Assembly (NCBI GenBank): GCA_050053515.1
Contig: JASFTQ010000185.1
Location: 1 to 9,035 of the forward strand
Length of the DNA: 9,035 bases
Direction of reading: 5' to 3'
Source: G020354645 sp050053515
Lineage (GTDB): Bacteria > Desulfobacterota > Desulfobacteria > Desulfobacterales > G020354645
A program made the position numbers and the translations under genes. Shown here one piece after another: positions 6,299 through 9,035 of the stretch; within the stretch, counting starts at the first letter, position 1; each line of letters opens with the position of its first letter. The notes under the pieces are model-generated. The model was given only the letters and a program-made list of their open reading frames with translations, searched no databases and was not told where the DNA came from.

Positions 6299-7708
6299 CT
6301 ATTCAACATAATCTCCCCATTTGAGCAGGCTGAATTCATTCAAGTTCAAAAAATGATTCAACACGGCAGCTTTATCAATGCGCTGACGAATGGATGCCTC
6401 AGCCACCCGAGCATAAATCTTCAACAAGTTTGTCCGGTACGATTCGCGATTGTAGCTTTTCGCAACCGCCATCCGGTTTTGTCTGATGAGCCCTTCGATA
6501 TCAGCCACCCGTCCCGGGTCGATAAGATACGGATTAAGCCGGAGAAGGGTTTCAAAAGCACTTTTATTTGATAAGACAGTTAAAATAACTCTTTTTTGCA
6601 ATGCTTCGTCCAGCATAGCGAAATCAACCGTGTCATTTTCCGCGATAGCGGCAAAGGTATCTTTAATGACGCTGGGGTCGATTGGATAGTCAAAAAGGTT
6701 GCAGTTTTTTAAAACACAAGCCTGCCATTTTGAAAAATAATCATCTTTGCCGATCCATTCGAGCGGCACAAGCAGCCTTTCATATAGATGATCCAGCCGT
6801 ATACCGTTTCGTTCAAAATCGAAACAGATGCCGGAAAGCTTTCGACCCCACACGAGTTTATTTGCCAGCCAAGCTTCGATGAAGGAAAAACCAAATCCCT
6901 CCGTGATGCTTGTAGTGATAAGAAAGCGGGAGGTTTGAACGAGATCTGAAAAATCATGGACGAGACCGGCATCGAATTCGATCTTCAGCCCGTTGTCGGT
7001 TGCGAAGGCTTTCCAGCCTTCGTAACTGGCGATATCAATTGGACTATTTGGCGGAAGGGTGATGACCAGTGATTCATTATTTCGGAAAAACAATGACAAA
7101 AGTGCCGCTTCTCCAATATTTTTTCTTCTTATTGCCCGAATGGGATAGAGGACGTGGGGCGGAAAAGATCTCCGGGCTTGTTTGAATTCCAAGCCTTTTA
7201 CAATGTTGAATATTTTATGCAGCCCGTCGGTTTTCAATCCGGCCTTCAAAAGTATATCATAATCGCGGGAGTTGATGACACCGTAATGACAATCGGACGG
7301 GTATTCCTCCGAGAAGTAGGAGCGGGGACGGCCGTCTTCTGCAAAATCATGTATCTGTAATAATAAATTACAATTGTTTTGTTGAAGGCATTTTAGTATT
7401 TTCAGAAACTGTTTATTTTTGGCGAGGGTGGGGTTGTGAACGTGCAGTACCTCGCACGGGCCCCCGAATTTTGAGTGTATCGAATGAATGACCGATGCTG
7501 CAATTTTATCCGGTGCCGGTGAAGCCGGAGAGAATGTGTCATAGCCAAGCCCCTCGATGGTAATTGTGTCGACCGGAAAGGGGGCGTCGGGCGGCGCACC
7601 GGTCAGGATCAGCACCTCACAGTCCTCTTTGATGGCCTCCACCTGCTGGCGTATTACCGTTGTAACGCCACCGGTTTTAAGGTGATAATGTATAAATGCA
7701 ATTTTCAT
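6299..7708 (-). CDS. GT4-type glycosyltransferase (GT-B fold)
   Basis: A 469-residue cytoplasmic protein with the layout of a retaining GT-B glycosyltransferase. The N-terminal Rossmann domain opens with MKIAFIHYHLKTGGVTTVI, whose glycine loop (13-14) typically contacts the sugar-nucleotide donor or acceptor. It continues with VLHVHNPTLAKN. The C-terminal domain begins around residue 190 with YPIRAIRRKNIGEA, the Arg/Lys region that binds donor phosphates. It contains the EX7E signature of the GT4 clan in TEGFGFSFIEAW (Glu270 and Glu278). The last ~110 residues are helical and not assignable. The start at 7708 fits the family N terminus; an ATG 14 codons upstream adds only unrelated residues from the repeat region. 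No strong Shine-Dalgarno site precedes it. It is the first gene of a four-gene operon. Donor and acceptor are unknown; there is no membrane segment and no polysaccharide export gene nearby, so a soluble glycoside or sugar product is possible. Confidence 0.86.
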   Translation of the reverse strand: MKIAFIHYHLKTGGVTTVIRQQVEAIKEDCEVLILTGAPPDAPFPVDTITIEGLGYDTFSPASPAPDKIAASVIHSIHSKFGGPCEVLHVHNPTLAKNKQFLKILKCLQQNNCNLLLQIHDFAEDGRPRSYFSEEYPSDCHYGVINSRDYDILLKAGLKTDGLHKIFNIVKGLEFKQARRSFPPHVLYPIRAIRRKNIGEAALLSLFFRNNESLVITLPPNSPIDIASYEGWKAFATDNGLKIEFDAGLVHDFSDLVQTSRFLITTSITEGFGFSFIEAWLANKLVWGRKLSGICFDFERNGIRLDHLYERLLVPLEWIGKDDYFSKWQACVLKNCNLFDYPIDPSVIKDTFAAIAENDTVDFAMLDEALQKRVILTVLSNKSAFETLLRLNPYLIDPGRVADIEGLIRQNRMAVAKSYNRESYRTNLLKIYARVAEASIRQRIDKAAVLNHFLNLNEFSLLKWGDYVE

Positions 7709-7734
7709 GGCACAGCTTTGTAAGATGAGAAGTG

Positions 7735-7859
7735 AAGCTCCCCGCCCCAAGGGGCGGGTGTTCTGCCGTTCGGCAGTGCTTCGCAGCCCGGAAAGGAAGA
7801 TATCTGTTTAAGAAAGCTTCCCTTGACCACGCCTTAAAAGGCGGGGCTTGCAGGGAAGC
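7735..7859. repeat. Three-hairpin cluster upstream of the glycosyltransferase operon
   Basis: Three palindromes follow one another. CCCGCCCC (7741-7748) pairs with GGGGCGGG (7751-7758). CTGCCG (7763-7768) pairs with CGGCAG (7771-7776). The third is nested: GCTTCCCT (7816-7823) pairs with AGGGAAGC (7852-7859), enclosing CGCCTT (7830-7835) with AAGGCG (7838-7843). AAGCTCCCCGCC (7735-7746) could alternatively pair with GGCGGGGCTT (7840-7849), with two bases bulged, joining the ends. This density of GC-rich stems recalls subterminal hairpins or structured RNA ends of IS200/IS605-type elements, but no tnpA or tnpB is present. It may be an IS remnant, a MITE or a structured RNA; it begins only ~25 bp upstream of the glycosyltransferase start. 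Confidence 0.6.
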
Positions 7860-7875
7860 GAACCGGTCAACGACC

Positions 7876-8073
7876 ACCCGTGAAGAGACTGTGGCGCAAT
7901 TTGCAAAAGCCGTCATTCCGGACGAGTTCACCGGAGGTGAGCGAGATCCGGAATCCAGGATATACAAAGGAAATCAATACGTTCTGTATCCCGTCTCAAG
8001 CCCGCTTCGCGGGATTTGGCCGGTCGAAGATCCCGACGCCTTTGGCAAATTACGACACAGTCTCGAAGCGGGT
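7876..8073. mobile_element. MITE-like element with 39-nt inverted arms
   Basis: The left arm 7876-7914 and the right arm 8035-8073 are inverted copies identical at 31 of 39 positions. Both contain GAGACTGTG, AATTTGC and CGTC. Inside are two more palindromes: ATTCCGGA (7915-7922) with TCCGGAAT (7947-7954), of the CGTCATTCC...GGAATCCAG type common between genes in many proteobacteria, and CCCGC-TTC-GCGGG (8001-8013). No transposase is encoded. Clear target-site duplications were not found at the arm ends. Open frames across it are by-products of the repeat. It is best read as a non-autonomous, palindromic intergenic element. Confidence 0.65.
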
Positions 8074-8091
8074 TGCCTCAATTGCTGCCGA

Positions 8092-8171
8092 AAAGGCAAG
8101 AGCGCTTCAGTGCCTTAAAAGATGCACTTGCAATCCCGCCCCGGCGGGATTTGTATGGCAAGAAATCTATA
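8092..8171 (+). repeat. Dispersed palindromic repeat, copy B (partner at 1119-1192)
   Basis: This copy carries a perfect hairpin, AATCCCGCC (8132-8140) with GGCGGGATT (8143-8151). It sits inside CTTGC (8127-8131) and GCAAG (8158-8162), which extend the stem past a 6-nt bulge TGTATG. A smaller AGTGC...GCACT pair precedes it. The flanks match copy A closely while the hairpin core does not. No gene starts after this copy, so the element is not tied to a particular downstream coding sequence. It directly follows the MITE-like element, separated by 18 bp. Confidence 0.75.
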
Positions 8172-8342
8172 ACAGGATATCACGAGGAAGTGCGCCCGGC
8201 AAAATAAAAATCGTGCGGGTCGCCTACGGGTTGAGAAAATAACCTATTAATGAGCTATCCTGCGATGCGGGACCCCAGGCGATGGCTGTATTGATAAAGC
8301 GGTCTCGGGTCGATGAAAGTTACGCCCGCGTATTTGACGGGA
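8172..8342. other. Non-coding remainder of the 634-bp spacer
   Basis: The 171 bp between repeat copy B and the end of the FHA gene hold no gene, tRNA or convincing terminator that I can support. The whole stretch 7709-8342 is therefore non-coding: a hairpin cluster, a MITE-like element and a dispersed repeat, then this unassigned sequence. A promoter for the glycosyltransferase operon should lie somewhere in the spacer but no good -35/-10 pair was found. Confidence 0.5.
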
Positions 8343-9035
8343 TTAACCGGATTCTTTGGTAAAAAATTGCATCTTAACTGAACCCAGTTCAATGACATCA
8401 AATTCTTTCAATTGCACCGATTCTTTTACGACCTCACCGTTGACCTTTAATTTAGATATTCCGCCGACATAACTCAGGTGATAGCCGTTGGGTCTTCTGC
8501 TGATCGTGCCGGCGGTTTGTCCAATACCAAGCCCGTGGACGACGATATCGGAAGCTGAGTCTTTTCCGATTTTTATTAATTTTTTTTCAAGTTCGATCTC
8601 CCCCTCACCACCGGATAAGTATGCCAAAACCCCTCGAGGGGTTTTCTGGGTTGAGGGGGGTGTCATTTCAGGGGCGCTTTTGGACATCATGTCCCGGTAT
8701 TTGGTCGTGTCCATCACCATGGTTTTGTCCATCTGTTTCGCAGACTCTTTCGGACGGGCTTCTCCCTGTTGATAGGTGAATACGAGGGTGTGTTTGCCGA
8801 TGTTGATAATATCCCCATGTTTAAGCCAGTGCGAGGTAACCAGTTGTTCATTGACAAAACAACCGTTTTTACTTTGCAGGTCCGTCAAAACAAATCCGTC
8901 ACCAACGGAGTCTATCTTGGCGTGATGTCCGGAAACGGCAAGGTTTTCGATAACGATGTTGTTGGAACTCCGGCGACCGATGGTCATTGATTTACCTGTT
9001 TCTAGGCGATAATCAGCAATGACGTTGTCTTTGAA
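8343..9035 (-). CDS. Tandem FHA-domain protein, C-terminal part; 5' end beyond the right edge
   Basis: The reading frame stays open to the window edge (first visible residues FKDNVIADYRLETGKS), so the ATG at 8987 is internal: it cuts into the first strand of the FHA domain, and the true start lies outside. 230 residues are visible. The first FHA domain is canonical, with IGRRSSNN, SGHHAKID and SKNGCFVN, which are the Arg, Ser/His and Asn residues that read phosphothreonine. A linker of about 60 residues contains DKTMVMDTTKY (around 8703-8729) and a Pro-rich stretch. The second FHA-like domain (IGKDSASDIVV onwards, GDVIELG-like FDVIELG near the end) lacks the SxxH and SKNG residues, so it is probably a structural or degenerate copy. 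Such proteins act as phosphothreonine adaptors in Ser/Thr kinase signalling. No membrane segment is visible. No kinase or phosphatase is in the window. It is separated by 634 bp of repeats from the glycosyltransferase operon and is probably a separate unit. Confidence 0.88.
   Translation of the reverse strand, partial: FKDNVIADYRLETGKSMTIGRRSSNNIVIENLAVSGHHAKIDSVGDGFVLTDLQSKNGCFVNEQLVTSHWLKHGDIINIGKHTLVFTYQQGEARPKESAKQMDKTMVMDTTKYRDMMSKSAPEMTPPSTQKTPRGVLAYLSGGEGEIELEKKLIKIGKDSASDIVVHGLGIGQTAGTISRRPNGYHLSYVGGISKLKVNGEVVKESVQLKEFDVIELGSVKMQFFTKESG

Noticed and set aside
6292..6339. Longer starts (6309, 6339) for the HAD gene
   Set aside because: They overlap the end of the glycosyltransferase gene, and the ATG at 6291 has a better placed AGGAAA site. 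The 6309 start remains possible because its ATG overlaps the stop region.
7709..7750. Start at 7750 for the glycosyltransferase
   Set aside because: The extra 14 residues come from the hairpin region and precede the family-typical MKIAFIHYH start.
7735..8171. CRISPR array
   Set aside because: The repeats are inverted and irregular, differ from each other, and show no evenly spaced direct repeats.
7732..8242. Open frames on the plus strand spanning the spacer (7732-8118 and 7880-8242), which could be taken for small hypothetical proteins
   Set aside because: They run across inverted repeats and hairpins, have no recognisable domain, no convincing ribosome-binding site, and are explained by the repeat sequence itself.

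Overview
The window looks like a chromosomal segment of a deltaproteobacterium, probably from the Desulfobacterota (Desulfobacterales-like). That placement is an inference from the style of the proteins (a DUF3047 protein, a long DUF89/ARMT1-like protein, a tandem FHA protein) and from the palindromic intergenic repeats. No rRNA or other phylogenetic marker is present to prove it. No tRNA, CRISPR array or transposase gene was seen.

Layout from left to right: (1) The first 333 codons of guaA (GMP synthase) on the minus strand run off the left edge. A strong sigma70-type promoter lies behind the gene. (2) Head-to-head with guaA, on the plus strand, is a divergent TrpF-like TIM-barrel gene that lacks the usual catalytic cysteine. 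Its ribosome-binding site lies in the tail of a dispersed repeat. (3) A 251-bp spacer leads to efp (elongation factor P), also on the plus strand. (4) Convergent to efp is a tightly packed minus-strand operon transcribed from 7708 to 2889. Its genes are a GT4-type glycosyltransferase, a HAD-superfamily hydrolase, a 599-residue DUF89/ARMT1-like protein and an exported DUF3047 protein. Gaps are 7 and 17 nt, and the last junction is an ATGA overlap. (5) A 634-bp non-coding stretch upstream of that operon is a nest of structured repeats: a three-hairpin cluster, a ~198-bp element with 39-nt inverted arms, and a second copy of the dispersed repeat found upstream of the TrpF-like gene. (6) A minus-strand gene for a protein with two FHA domains enters from the right edge.

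How the genes may work together: guaA and efp are housekeeping genes. The four-gene operon is the least understood part. A retaining-type glycosyltransferase paired with a HAD hydrolase and a DUF89 domain (a family that includes sugar-phosphate phosphatases), plus a secreted DUF3047 protein, suggests a small carbohydrate or glycoside pathway, possibly synthase plus phosphatase. This is inference only: the HAD and DUF89 proteins both carry non-canonical active-site residues, and no substrate can be read from the sequence. The most interesting signals are this operon, the TrpF-like protein without its catalytic cysteine, and the repeat nest.
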